Source: UBA1715 sp036752345
GTDB lineage: Bacteria > Bacteroidota > Bacteroidia > Bacteroidales > UBA1715
Direction of reading: 5' to 3'
DNA length: 28,177 bases
Assembly (NCBI GenBank): GCA_036752345.1
Contig: DAIOSV010000031.1
Location: forward strand, 1 to 28,177
Shown here: positions 16,033 through 24,023 of the stretch, piece after piece
How positions within the stretch are numbered: position 1 is the stretch's first letter
Layout: every line of letters begins with the position of its first letter
Notes under the pieces: model-generated
Databases searched by the model: none
The model's input: the letters and a program-made list of their open reading frames with translations, nothing else
What the model was told of the DNA's origin: nothing
Program-made: the position numbers and the translations under genes

Positions 16033-16066
16033 ATTGCCCCAGCAAACGAACATTTTTTTATCTTTG
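16033..16066 (+). promoter_or_regulatory. promoter of the DUF2148 gene
   Basis: TATCTTTG at 16059-16066 fully matches TAnnTTTG, and ATTG at 16033-16036 lies 22 bases upstream, close to the -33 position. The ATG is 20 bases downstream. This would separate the gene from the nspC-rsgA transcript. Confidence 0.5.
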
Positions 16067-16085
16067 AAAAACAAAACAAACACGT

Positions 16086-16616
16086 ATGATGCTCACAGAA
16101 GAAAATGTTCGTGAAGAAGCAGTAATTGCCTTGGCAAAACAAATTGCCGTGGCTGCCCGCACTGCTCCAAAAGCAAAAGGTTGCGACAATGTAGAAATAG
16201 TGATTTTGACCGGCAACGACATTGAAAAACTCGCTACTACAATGTGCGAAATAGCCGACAAAGAAACCGGCCGTGCTTCTTTCAAACGCGATGCCGACAA
16301 TTGCCGCAAGAGCCAAGCCGTTATGCTGTTTGGAACCAAAGTAGAATCACTTGGTTTGAATTGCCGTTTTTGCGGTTTCGATACCTGCGAAGAAAAAAAT
16401 AAATTCCCGAAAATTCCTTGCTATTTCAACGCCAACGACCTCGGTCTTGCCATAGGTTCTGCCGTGTCAAAAGCCGCCGACTACCGATTGGACAATAGAG
16501 TAATGTACACCATTGGCTACACTGCGCTCCAAATGGGTTTACTGCCCGGCTGTAGTGTAATTCTCGGTGTTCCACTTTCGGTAAGTGGCAAAAGTCCGTT
16601 TTTTGATAGAAAATAA
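16086..16616 (+). CDS. DUF2148 ferredoxin-like domain protein
   Basis: A 176-residue cytosolic protein of the DUF2148 family (uncharacterised proteins with a ferredoxin-like domain). A cluster of four cysteines, C93, C96, C101 and C112 (C-x2-C-x4-C-x10-C), is arranged to bind an iron-sulfur cluster. Further family marks are A-R-T-A-P-K-A-K-G near 24-32, the C-terminal G-S-A-V-S-K-A-A near 124-131 and G-Y-T-A-L-Q-M-G near 144-151. The biochemical function of the family is unknown. The start is either of two adjacent ATGs (16086 or 16089). The spacing of 55 bases from rsgA and a TAnnTTTG element suggest its own promoter. Confidence 0.85.
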   Translation: MMLTEENVREEAVIALAKQIAVAARTAPKAKGCDNVEIVILTGNDIEKLATTMCEIADKETGRASFKRDADNCRKSQAVMLFGTKVESLGLNCRFCGFDTCEEKNKFPKIPCYFNANDLGLAIGSAVSKAADYRLDNRVMYTIGYTALQMGLLPGCSVILGVPLSVSGKSPFFDRK

Positions 16617-16649
16617 ATCCGGAACGTCCTCTGGAGAATTGATTATACT

Positions 16650-17921
16650 ATGCAAAAGTTGCAAAAACGACACTATTCTTTACCCGAATGGACTCTATAC
16701 ATTGTAGCCGCAATGGGCTTTGTCGCTCTTTTGTTTTGCGCTTTTTTTGTTTACCCTTCCGGCGATGACTACGGATATGCGTTTCGCATAGGCAGGGAAG
16801 ATTTTTTTGCCTCATGGATCAATACCTATCTCACGTGGTCAGGTCGGTATATTGCGTCGTTGTTTTCAATAGCAAACCCGTTATTATACGACAACATAGG
16901 GCTGCTCACCGTCTATTCCATTGTCATGATTATTGGGATTGTCGGATGTGCGTATTTTTTTGTGTATCAAGCACTTCTAGAAACAACTACACGAAATAAA
17001 ATCCTTGCAACATCGCTCATTTCATGCGTATTACTTGCCGGAATGCCCTCGTATTTTGAGTTCTTTTATTGGTTTTCGGCATACATCTGCTACACTATTC
17101 CGTGCATGGCAATTCTGTTGCTTTCAGGATTGTTTTTTAAATTGGAAAGAGAACAAAATAGTTTCTCGTCTCTTAAAAAAGGATTCTATTTTTTCATTGC
17201 AAGCGTGCTCATCATCATTGCCGTTGGCTGCAATGAATTGACGTTGATAGCGTTGGATTGCATCATTGCATTTTTGGTATTTGCAAAATGGCGAAAAAAA
17301 TCTTCGATTGGCTATTTGTGGAGTTGGTTGGCAATTGCCGGAATTTTCAGCGCTGCGATGCTTTTTGCTCCCGGCAACTTTGCAAGGCTTGAACTTTGCC
17401 AAGAGATTAGCGATTACTCGCATGNNNNNNNNNNNNNNNNNNNNNNNNNNNNNNNNNNNNNNNNNNNNNNNNNNNNNNNNNNNNNNNNNNNNNNNNNNNN
17501 NNNNNNNNNNNNNNNNNNNNNNNNCACAATGGCAGGCAAACAACCCAAGGCAATCAGCATTTTTGTCACAATTTTGTTTCTCTTCTTTATGCTTCGCTTT
17601 GAATCGGGCATCAATGCTACATACGCTGATATTTTATCGGGAAATATTACGCAATTTGCCAAAGATCGCCAACTGCAAATTGACGTTTTGAAGGCTTCAA
17701 AACAACCCCAAACGAATGTGCCATCTCTCACCGTTGCACCCAAAACATTGACCTACACCCTTTACGACGAAGCACTAGGGCTCAATGCTGTGATGCTCCC
17801 CGGAGAACCATTTTACGGCAGCAAACCGGTATTTCCTGTTGACACCATTCGCGTACAAGATAGCCGCGTAGTTTGGGATAAAATTAAAACAAAAGGGAAA
17901 GCGTGGATAAAAGGGAACTAA
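16650..17921 (+). CDS. multi-pass membrane protein, DUF6056-like, interrupted by an assembly gap
   Basis: An inner-membrane protein whose N-terminal 258 residues are readable before a run of 100 N. It has a first membrane helix (about 16-36), then Y-P-S-G-D-D-Y-G-Y-A near 35-44 and W-S-G-R-Y-I-A-S-L-F near 63-72. Acidic D-D-Y and G-R motifs like these occur in GT-C-like DUF6056 membrane proteins. Several more helices follow, with G-C-N-E-L-T-L near 193-199. After the gap, residues up to 17921 hold one more helix and a soluble tail. The frame happens to be the same on both sides, but the true gap length is unknown, so the 423-residue length is nominal. The family name is tentative. The role may be glycan or lipid modification, by analogy only. 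Confidence 0.6.
   Translation: MQKLQKRHYSLPEWTLYIVAAMGFVALLFCAFFVYPSGDDYGYAFRIGREDFFASWINTYLTWSGRYIASLFSIANPLLYDNIGLLTVYSIVMIIGIVGCAYFFVYQALLETTTRNKILATSLISCVLLAGMPSYFEFFYWFSAYICYTIPCMAILLLSGLFFKLEREQNSFSSLKKGFYFFIASVLIIIAVGCNELTLIALDCIIAFLVFAKWRKKSSIGYLWSWLAIAGIFSAAMLFAPGNFARLELCQEISDYSHXXXXXXXXXXXXXXXXXXXXXXXXXXXXXXXXXXTMAGKQPKAISIFVTILFLFFMLRFESGINATYADILSGNITQFAKDRQLQIDVLKASKQPQTNVPSLTVAPKTLTYTLYDEALGLNAVMLPGEPFYGSKPVFPVDTIRVQDSRVVWDKIKTKGKAWIKGN
17425..17524. other. assembly gap (100 N)
   Basis: Exactly 100 unknown bases, the conventional placeholder for a gap of unknown size, lie inside the membrane-protein gene. The flanks are both coding in the same frame and both look like the same kind of protein. 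Confidence 0.98.
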
Positions 17922-17928
17922 ATCTGTA

Positions 17929-18501
17929 CTATTCGAATAGTTCTCTTAAAACCCAATATGCTTGAGCTTTCTTTGTCATAGAGAGCGGATATGCACGTGA
18001 CGATGACGGCATCCTATAAAACTTATACGTTTTCCCACCAATTTGCACAGGAACAGATTCTCCTACGTTGGGTTTCTCACAGGAATATTTTTCTACAAGC
18101 ACATCGGTTGCCTTTTCGCCGGTAGTTACAATAGCCTTGCACAGAGGAATTTGCGCGAGTAATTGTTCCAAGTCGGTTTCTTCCACAACTTCCAGAAATT
18201 TATCAGAAGCATTATCTTGCAAACGACGCACCGCTGTGGCAGTATCATAAATTGCAAGCCCTTTTTCGTTGCAGAAATCAACGATTTTTTGATAATCAAA
18301 CTTTGGCTCTCCTTCTACAACAAACTGTGATGGGTCGTCGTAAAAAATCGTTCCTAAAATTCGCCACATATCGTTTTGAAAATTCGGATAAAAGAACGGA
18401 ATAGACCACCGCTTTTTCGGAGGAGGAAAACTCCCCAGAAAAAGGACTCGTGCCGCGTTTGGCAAAAAAGGCTGTAATGGATGTCGTTCTACCTGATTCA
18501 T
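17929..18501 (-). CDS. uracil-DNA glycosylase superfamily protein
   Basis: A 190-residue soluble protein of the uracil-DNA glycosylase superfamily, likely a base-excision repair enzyme. Motif 1 is L-F-L-G-S-F-P-P-P at 20-28. The putative DNA-contacting motif near the C-terminus is M-P-S-S-S-R-A-Y-P-L-S at 164-174, in the place of the M-P-S-T-S-P type motif of MUG/TDG-like enzymes. I-V-T-T-G-E-K-A near 124-131 fits the strand before it. The typical catalytic Asn/Asp after motif 1 is not evident, so which base it removes is uncertain. The ATG at 18501 lies just downstream of the tRNA-Asn terminator on the same strand. Its stop is convergent with the membrane-protein gene, seven bases apart. Confidence 0.75.
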   Translation of the reverse strand: MNQVERHPLQPFLPNAARVLFLGSFPPPKKRWSIPFFYPNFQNDMWRILGTIFYDDPSQFVVEGEPKFDYQKIVDFCNEKGLAIYDTATAVRRLQDNASDKFLEVVEETDLEQLLAQIPLCKAIVTTGEKATDVLVEKYSCEKPNVGESVPVQIGGKTYKFYRMPSSSRAYPLSMTKKAQAYWVLRELFE

Positions 18502-18505
18502 ACCT

Positions 18506-18540
18506 TAAAGAAAAAGCCCTGGTAGAAATACCAAGGCTTT
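18506..18540 (-). terminator. terminator after tRNA-Asn
   Basis: On the minus strand AAAGCCTTGGTA / TACCAGGGCTTT (18540-18513) forms a 12-bp stem with one mismatch and a 4-base loop, followed by a T-rich run. It starts two bases after the tRNA 3' end and ends just before the start of the glycosylase gene. Confidence 0.85.
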
Positions 18541-18541
18541 G

Positions 18542-18615
18542 CTCCCAAAACTGGACTTGAACCAGTGACCCTCTGATTAACAGTCAGATGCTCTAACCAA
18601 CTGAGCTATTTGGGA
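18542..18615 (-). tRNA. tRNA-Asn (anticodon GTT)
   Basis: A 74-base cloverleaf on the minus strand. The acceptor stem TCCCAAA pairs with TTTGGGA, with discriminator G. The D-arm has AGCTCAGTTGGTTAGAGC, the anticodon loop is CTGTTAA with anticodon GTT, and the T-arm contains GGTTCAAGTCC. CCA is not encoded. A terminator follows directly. Confidence 0.96.
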
Positions 18616-18650
18616 ATTTATTGCTCTCAAAAGCGGTGCAAATATAATAG

Positions 18651-18678
18651 TTTCCCTGAAATAAAAACAATATATTTG
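18651..18678 (+). promoter_or_regulatory. promoter of the PfkB kinase gene
   Basis: TATATTTG at 18671-18678 fully matches TAnnTTTG, with TTTC (18651-18654) 16 bases upstream as a likely -33 element. The ATG at 18693 is only 14 bases further on, so the leader is very short. Confidence 0.6.
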
Positions 18679-18692
18679 CAAAAAAAATTACG

Positions 18693-19604
18693 ATGGACTC
18701 ATTAATAGTAGGTAGTATAGCCTTTGATGCAATTGAAACTCCTTTTCAGAAGACTGATAAAATTATTGGAGGAGCAGGTTCTTATATCTGTTTTTCTGCT
18801 TCTTATTTTGTTAAACCTCAGGCAATTGCGGTGGTTGGCTACGATTTTCCAGAAGCATTTATTCAAAAGCTACACGACAAAGGTGTTGATACAGAAGGGT
18901 TGCAAATTAGCAAAGATGAAAAAACGTTTTTTTGGTCTGGCCGCTATTTTGACAACATGAACCAACGTGAAACGCTCGTTACTGAACTCAATGTGATGGA
19001 ACATTTCACTCCAATTGTCCCCGATTCGTATAAAAACACAGAGTATGTGATGTTGGGTAACCTCAGCCCCGTTATTCAACGCCAAGTTTTGGAACAAATG
19101 AATCACAAGCCAAAATTTGTGGCACTCGATACCATGAATTTTTGGATGGACATCATGCTTGATGAGTTGAAAAAAACGATTTCAATGGTTGACATCATTA
19201 TTATTAATGATGAAGAAGCTTACCAACTTACCGGCGAACGCTGTGTGCCAAAAGCTGCTCGCATTATTTGCGCTATGGGGCCACAATACGTTATCATCAA
19301 AAAAGGCGAACACGGCGCCATGCTATTCAGCAAAGACAATGTATTTATAGCACCTGCTCTTCCTCTGGAAAATGTGGTTGACCCAACCGGAGCCGGCGAC
19401 ACGTTTGCCGGAGCATTTATTGGTTACATCGCTCAAAAAGACAAAACAGACTTTGAAACCATGAAAACTGCCGTAATTATGGCGTCAGCAATGGCTTCGT
19501 TTACTGTAGAAAAAATGGGAACAGAGGCGCTTGAAAATATTTCCATGTCGGAGTTGGAAAAAAGAGTTTCTACATTTAAAGAATTGGTTTCATTTTCGTT
19601 CTAA
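18693..19604 (+). CDS. PfkB family carbohydrate kinase
   Basis: A 303-residue cytosolic kinase of the PfkB (ribokinase) family, which transfers phosphate from ATP to a sugar or nucleoside hydroxyl. Visible are the N-terminal G-G-A-G-S-Y substrate-side glycine motif at 26-31, I-N-D-E-E-A near 171-176, I-I-K-K-G near 201-205, and the second signature D-P-T-G-A-G-D-T-F-A-G-A-F at 230-242 with catalytic Asp236. The length is normal. The substrate (ribose, fructose, adenosine or another) cannot be told from the sequence. The gene is alone, divergent from tRNA-Asn. After its stop lies a 150-base AT-rich spacer (19605-19754) in which I see no clear terminator or full promoter match. Confidence 0.88.
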   Translation: MDSLIVGSIAFDAIETPFQKTDKIIGGAGSYICFSASYFVKPQAIAVVGYDFPEAFIQKLHDKGVDTEGLQISKDEKTFFWSGRYFDNMNQRETLVTELNVMEHFTPIVPDSYKNTEYVMLGNLSPVIQRQVLEQMNHKPKFVALDTMNFWMDIMLDELKKTISMVDIIIINDEEAYQLTGERCVPKAARIICAMGPQYVIIKKGEHGAMLFSKDNVFIAPALPLENVVDPTGAGDTFAGAFIGYIAQKDKTDFETMKTAVIMASAMASFTVEKMGTEALENISMSELEKRVSTFKELVSFSF

Positions 19605-19754
19605 ATATGCTACCAGTAACAAAAAAAAATGTTGCCGTAACTATCCGAAAAGAAAGAAGTCTTTGATTTTTTAAAATTTATCTAAACTTTTTTATGTAGG
19701 GTTTTTCTCATTTATATTGTTTTTCATGTAGTTCGTGTAAAAAAAACAATATCT

Positions 19755-22004
19755 ATGAAATTAAAATCACTTTTTCTTTGTGCTCTTGCACTTTTTCCCT
19801 TCTGCTATTCTCATGCGCAGACTTCATGGGGAACCTACACATTAGTGGCACCAGAATCAACGAGTGCATCATTGATTGACCTTAACAAAACCACCTACAT
19901 TTCTTAGACGTTCAGTTCTAAAACCGCATACTCATCGTATTTGCTGCCAGGCGGTTCCATTGTTCGCGCATGCGCCCCATTGCAAATCTCAGCAAAAGGA
20001 ATGGGTGGCTCTACCGGTCGTGTGGAGATTGTTGACAAAAGCGGTAACATCACGTGGTATCACGAAGATGAATATATGCACCACGACATTTGCCCTCTTC
20101 CGAACGGAAATATTATTTTCATTGTATATGACCCCAAAACGAGCACTGAAATAACTGCCGCAGGTGGTTCTGCCTCAACGCAAAGTGGGCCTACCGGTCC
20201 TGGCGGTTCTAGCTCTAGTTCGGCTGCACGCTATTATGAGAAACTCATTGAAATTAATCCACAGACGAATGAAATAGTTTGGGAATGGCATTTGTGGGAC
20301 CACTTATGTCAAAACAGCAATTCGAGCTACAGCAACTACGTTTCTAGCATTTCAGAACACCCTGAGTTGATGAACATCAACTATAATACAAGCAACACCG
20401 ACTGGTTTCACCTTAATGGAGTTGATTACAATGAATATCGCGATCAAATTATTTTTAGTTCACACTACATGAACGAAATCTATGTAATTGACCATAGCAC
20501 CACAACCGCAGAAGCTGCCACTCATACTGGCGGAAATTCGGGCCATGGTGGCGATTTTCTCTATCGCTGGGGAAATCCCGCTGCATACGGCCTGAGTGGA
20601 ACGACAAACTTCAACGTTGTACACGATGGTCACATGGGTGCTCAAGGAACTCCATATGAAAATTACTTGGTTGGCTACAACAACAAAGGCGGAACTAATA
20701 GCAAAAGTGCCGTTGACCGCATTATTCCTCCGTTTTCTGACGATGCAAAAACAGCTTACACTCTTTCGACTACAACATACAGCCCTGCTTCATATTCATG
20801 GCGCTATTCGCTGAGTTCTGCTAACGATTCAAAAGGTAACAGCCAGGAACTTCCAAACGGAAACACGCTTGTTTGTAACACAAGCTACATTTACGAACTT
20901 GATCCAAACAATTCTACAATATGGTACTATTCGGGTAGCGGCACTATGCCACAAGCGTTCCGCTATTCTGAATGTTATGTAAATAATACTATGCCCGCAA
21001 CGCCAAGCATTACCGCAAGTGGAAATGTATTGACTTGCAGTGTTACCGGCGAAAGCTACCAATGGTTTTTGAATTCATATATGATTAGCGGAGCTACAGC
21101 TAAAACCTATACGGCAACGGTAAGTGGTATTTATCAAGTTCAAATTAGAAATAGCAGTGACTGCAACTCTTTCATTTCAGCAAAATACAACCACACTATG
21201 GCTGGAGAAGCAATATTACCAACAAGTGTAAGCGTTTCTCTTGCATCATCAACAATAGAATTAGGCGCAACAACCACTGCAACTCAAACCGTTTTGCCGG
21301 TAAATGCTTCTAATCCAAGTATTACATGGTCGAGTAGCAACGAATCTGTTGCTACCGTTAATCAAAATGGCGTAGTTACGGCTGTTGGCGTTGGCTCTGC
21401 AAATATTATTGCAACGTGCGCTGCCAATTCCTCTATTTCAGGATATGCTACCGTTACCATTACTCCGGTTACTGAGACTGCCATTTCTGCTGCAAAATCA
21501 AGCATTTCGGTTGTTTCGGGAGAATCAACCTCAACAACAATTACATTTACTCCAACAAATACGACAAACAAAAGTATTTCACTTTCGTATGACGAAAACT
21601 ATATCAGTGCTTCGTACGATGAAAATACCCAAACTCTTACCATTACTGGTTTAGCAGTAACCAAAAACACTACAATTACGTTGACGAGTTATAACGGATT
21701 AACTACGACAATTACCGTTGCCGTAGAATGTGCAACAGTTTCTGCACCAACTACTTCGGAGATTCCTAACGTTACTATGTGTAGCCAATCTCCAAAAAGT
21801 TTGGTAGCAACGTATTCTGACGCAACTCTCACAACTCATTGGTACACATCTTCTACATCACTAACACCAATCTCCACCGGAAATACCTATACGCCAAGCC
21901 AATCTACAAGTGCAACGTACTCTCTCGCATGGCAATGTACGACGATGGCGAACACAACGACAGCCTTGCAAATGACGGTATTTATAGCGCTTCTCACATT
22001 ATAG
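19755..22004 (+). pseudogene. arylsulfotransferase-like / Ig-like secreted protein, N-terminal part, broken by an amber codon and a frame change
   Basis: From ATG 19755 a signal peptide (M-K-L-K-S-L-F-L-C-A, ending S-H-A-Q at 19-22) runs into T-L-V-A-P-E-S-T and L-I-D-L-N, the usual start of an arylsulfotransferase (ASST-type) beta-propeller. Codon 51 is TAG (19905-19907) in the sequence Y-I-S-stop-T-F-S-S. Family members normally have Trp here, so TGG to TAG is one base change. The same frame then stays open to 22002 and encodes the rest of the propeller, including H-H-D-I-C-P-L-P-N-G-N, D-W-F-H-L-N-G and Q-E-L-P-N-G-N. Beyond it are an Ig-like part, a BIG2 domain (about 21213-21465) and another Ig-like part (21733-21925). 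Near 21930 the readable protein moves to another frame. An internal ATG at 19941 could start a truncated product without a signal peptide. Confidence 0.7.
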
Positions 22005-22807
22005 ACAATGCCACATTTCAATACTACGTGTATGCCGAAAATAGTGACATTGCCACGTTCCTTCCTGCTCGTGCGGAATATGAGTTTTTCTCTATTGCGA
22101 TTCAAGACATTGAAGCTCCAGAAGTTGGCGACATTGTTATCAATGAATTTATGGTAAAAAACAAAGCTTACATTTTGAACGAATACAATGAATTTGCCGA
22201 CTGGGTTGAATTGTACAACACCTCCGACAAAACGTTAGATCTTTCAAATATGTATCTCTCAAACACCGATGAAGACCTGCAAATGAGTCAAATTACAAAA
22301 AATACGGCACTCCTTCCACATTCTTACCTGATTGTTTGGTGCGATAAAAAAGCAAGTACTTCACTCTACAATCATGCCGATTTTAAACTTTCACAAGGCG
22401 GAAAAATTATTTTGGCAAACAATGCCAATGTTGTTTTTGACAGCACCTCGTATGACACGATTACAAAGAATATCACCTACGCACGTATTCCAAACGGTTC
22501 GGGCGAATTTGTACTCAGTCGTGCTACCTTTGGATATACCAACAACCCAACGTACTCTACCGACGTTACCAATGTTGAGTCGAATACGCAAACGCTCACC
22601 GTTTACCCAAATCCGGCAAATGCACAAGTTACGGTTGTCCCAACTGATGATAAACGTTCTGTTTGTAAAATATTTACCGCCAAAGGTGAATTAGTATTCA
22701 TGAAAACTATTCAAGGAAATACCACTATTCCAACGTCACAACTTACCAATGGAACGTATTTTCTTATGGTCAATCAGATATTACAAACGATTGTCGTTCA
22801 ACATTAA
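21936..22807 (+). pseudogene. C-terminal part of the same protein: lamin-tail domain and T9SS sorting domain
   Basis: In a different frame from the preceding part, meaningful sequence starts around 21936 with M-Y-D-D-G-E-H-N-D-S-L-A-N-D-G-I-Y. This is the end of a small beta domain common just before lamin-tail domains. A lamin-tail domain follows (about 22115-22545; I-V-I-N-E-F-M, then D-W-V-E-L-Y-N near 22200-22220), then a T9SS type A sorting domain (22580-22804) with V-Y-P-N-P and a final F-L-M-V. The beta domain lacks its first half, so more than a single base seems to be missing at the junction. The frame is open from 21839, but residues before about 21936 look like an overlapping shadow. 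The intact protein would be exported by T9SS and bound to the cell surface. Confidence 0.65.
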
Positions 22808-22878
22808 AAAAATTGCACAAAGTCCTATTCTTCTTACAAAATCATTTATATTTGGCGATTGAATCAAATTTTCTAAAA

Positions 22879-23607
22879 ATGTACCGAAACAAATTAATTT
22901 ACTTCGTAAGCATCATTGCATTGATGAATGCTTGTACCCCAGAAGAAGGCAAAGGAGGTTTGGCCTCGATTCAGGGCGTGGTAATGACGCAAAATATCAA
23001 TTCACTCTTTGAAAAGTCAGGAAATCCATATCCGGCTGCCGATGAAAATGTTTTTATTTCATACGGAAATTCCGGCATAGCCGACGATAAAACTCCTACA
23101 AATGGTAGCGGCGTATTCAAGTTCCCATACCTTGCCAAAGGTGATTACACCATATTTGCTTATTCCGACGACACTGCTTCTAACGTAAAAGCACCTAAGT
23201 TATGCTTTATGCAAAGTATTTCGCTCGATAACAAAAAAACAGAAGCTACACTTGACACGCTCCTCATCTACAAACACGTTGATTTTGACGAAGGAAACGG
23301 AATCGTACAAGGAAACGTACAAGAAATGGACAAAAACGGAACTGTGGCACAAGACACCATCAATTGCGTTGATGCCGATGTGTATCTTCAATTTCAAAAT
23401 AGTGATGAAATTATACAACGATATAGAACCGATGCCAAAGGTAATTATGTGATTTCTCACCTCATTCCGGGGAAATACAAATTATATTGCTTGACTGAGA
23501 CTCTGTTTGCGTGGGAATCAGACACTGCAGTTGTTCGCTCATTTACTATCTTAAACAATAACACAAATATTTCGCTTGACACAATATTTGTAAATAATTA
23601 TAAATAA
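22879..23607 (+). CDS. lipoprotein with carboxypeptidase-regulatory-like beta domains
   Basis: A 242-residue lipoprotein. The N-terminus M-Y-R-N-K-L-I-Y-F-V-S-I-I-A-L-M-N-A-C is a type II signal peptide with lipobox L-M-N-A-C (Cys at 19). The ATG at 22879 is chosen because it places the lipobox correctly; the frame extends upstream to 22813. The mature part has two beta-sandwich repeats of the carboxypeptidase-regulatory / CnaB-like kind. Each has a variable first part, then G-x-F-x-F-P-Y-L-A-K-G-D-Y-T (near 82-94) or G-N-Y-V-I-S-H-L-I-P-G-K-Y-K (near 190-203). Such domains are usually structural or ligand-binding on the cell surface. The position between the T9SS protein and the VTC gene suggests membership of that cluster. 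Specific function unknown. Confidence 0.75.
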   Translation: MYRNKLIYFVSIIALMNACTPEEGKGGLASIQGVVMTQNINSLFEKSGNPYPAADENVFISYGNSGIADDKTPTNGSGVFKFPYLAKGDYTIFAYSDDTASNVKAPKLCFMQSISLDNKKTEATLDTLLIYKHVDFDEGNGIVQGNVQEMDKNGTVAQDTINCVDADVYLQFQNSDEIIQRYRTDAKGNYVISHLIPGKYKLYCLTETLFAWESDTAVVRSFTILNNNTNISLDTIFVNNYK

Positions 23608-23624
23608 CCGTTAAAATACTCATT

Positions 23625-24020
23625 ATGAAACTATTACGTTCTATTCTCTGTTTTGCAACAGGATTGTGTTTGTGTACCGCAGTATCGGCTCAAGTGACCG
23701 AAGTTAAAACCAAAACAGTCTATGAAGTTGATAGCAAAGGAAAGAAAATACTTGACTCTAAAGAGGACTATGATGATCGTGGACGCACCGTAAAAGAATA
23801 TATGTACGATGAATATGGCGATTTAAAAAAATACATCACATACGAATACAAAGGGAAAAAGGTCTCTGCCGAATATGAATATTCTGCTTCAGGCAAACTG
23901 AAAGAAAAAAGCGTGTACCAATACAATGAAGCTGGTAAACGTATTGGAAAATTGATATACGATGAAAACGGAAAACTTCTCAAAAAGAAAGTGTACGAAT
24001 ACCAATACTATGCCGAATAA
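23625..24020 (+). CDS. secreted tyrosine-rich tandem-repeat protein
   Basis: A 131-residue protein with a signal peptide (M-K-L-L-R-S-I-L-C-F, ending A-V-S-A-Q at 23). The mature part is about seven imperfect repeats of 12-14 residues of the form Y-[DEN]-x-x-G-[KDR]-x-x-K-x, for example Y-D-E-Y-G-D-L-K-K-Y and Y-D-E-N-G-K-L-L-K-K. It resembles the YD/RHS or MORN-like repeat style and should form an extended beta structure, rich in Lys and Tyr. The high Lys content gives a basic surface that could bind an anionic polymer; that is inference. Spacing of 17 bases from the lipoprotein gene and 3 bases to the VTC gene argues for one transcript. Confidence 0.75.
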   Translation: MKLLRSILCFATGLCLCTAVSAQVTEVKTKTVYEVDSKGKKILDSKEDYDDRGRTVKEYMYDEYGDLKKYITYEYKGKKVSAEYEYSASGKLKEKSVYQYNEAGKRIGKLIYDENGKLLKKKVYEYQYYAE

Positions 24021-24023
24021 CGC

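Noticed and set aside
17124..17743. Minus- and alternative-frame open frames running through the N gap
   Set aside because: They exist only because unknown bases contain no stops; the plus-strand membrane protein explains both flanks.
19905..19907. Stop-codon reassignment or programmed amber readthrough (pyrrolysine-like or suppressor)
   Set aside because: TAG is used as an ordinary terminal stop by metK, recJ, the DUF2185 gene and the EI24 gene in this window, and no recoding element or suppressor tRNA is visible. A simple nonsense mutation or sequence error is more likely.
21839..21935. Independent gene starting at the ATG at 21839
   Set aside because: The first 30 or so residues are a shadow of the Ig-like part in the other frame; recognisable protein begins only around 21936.
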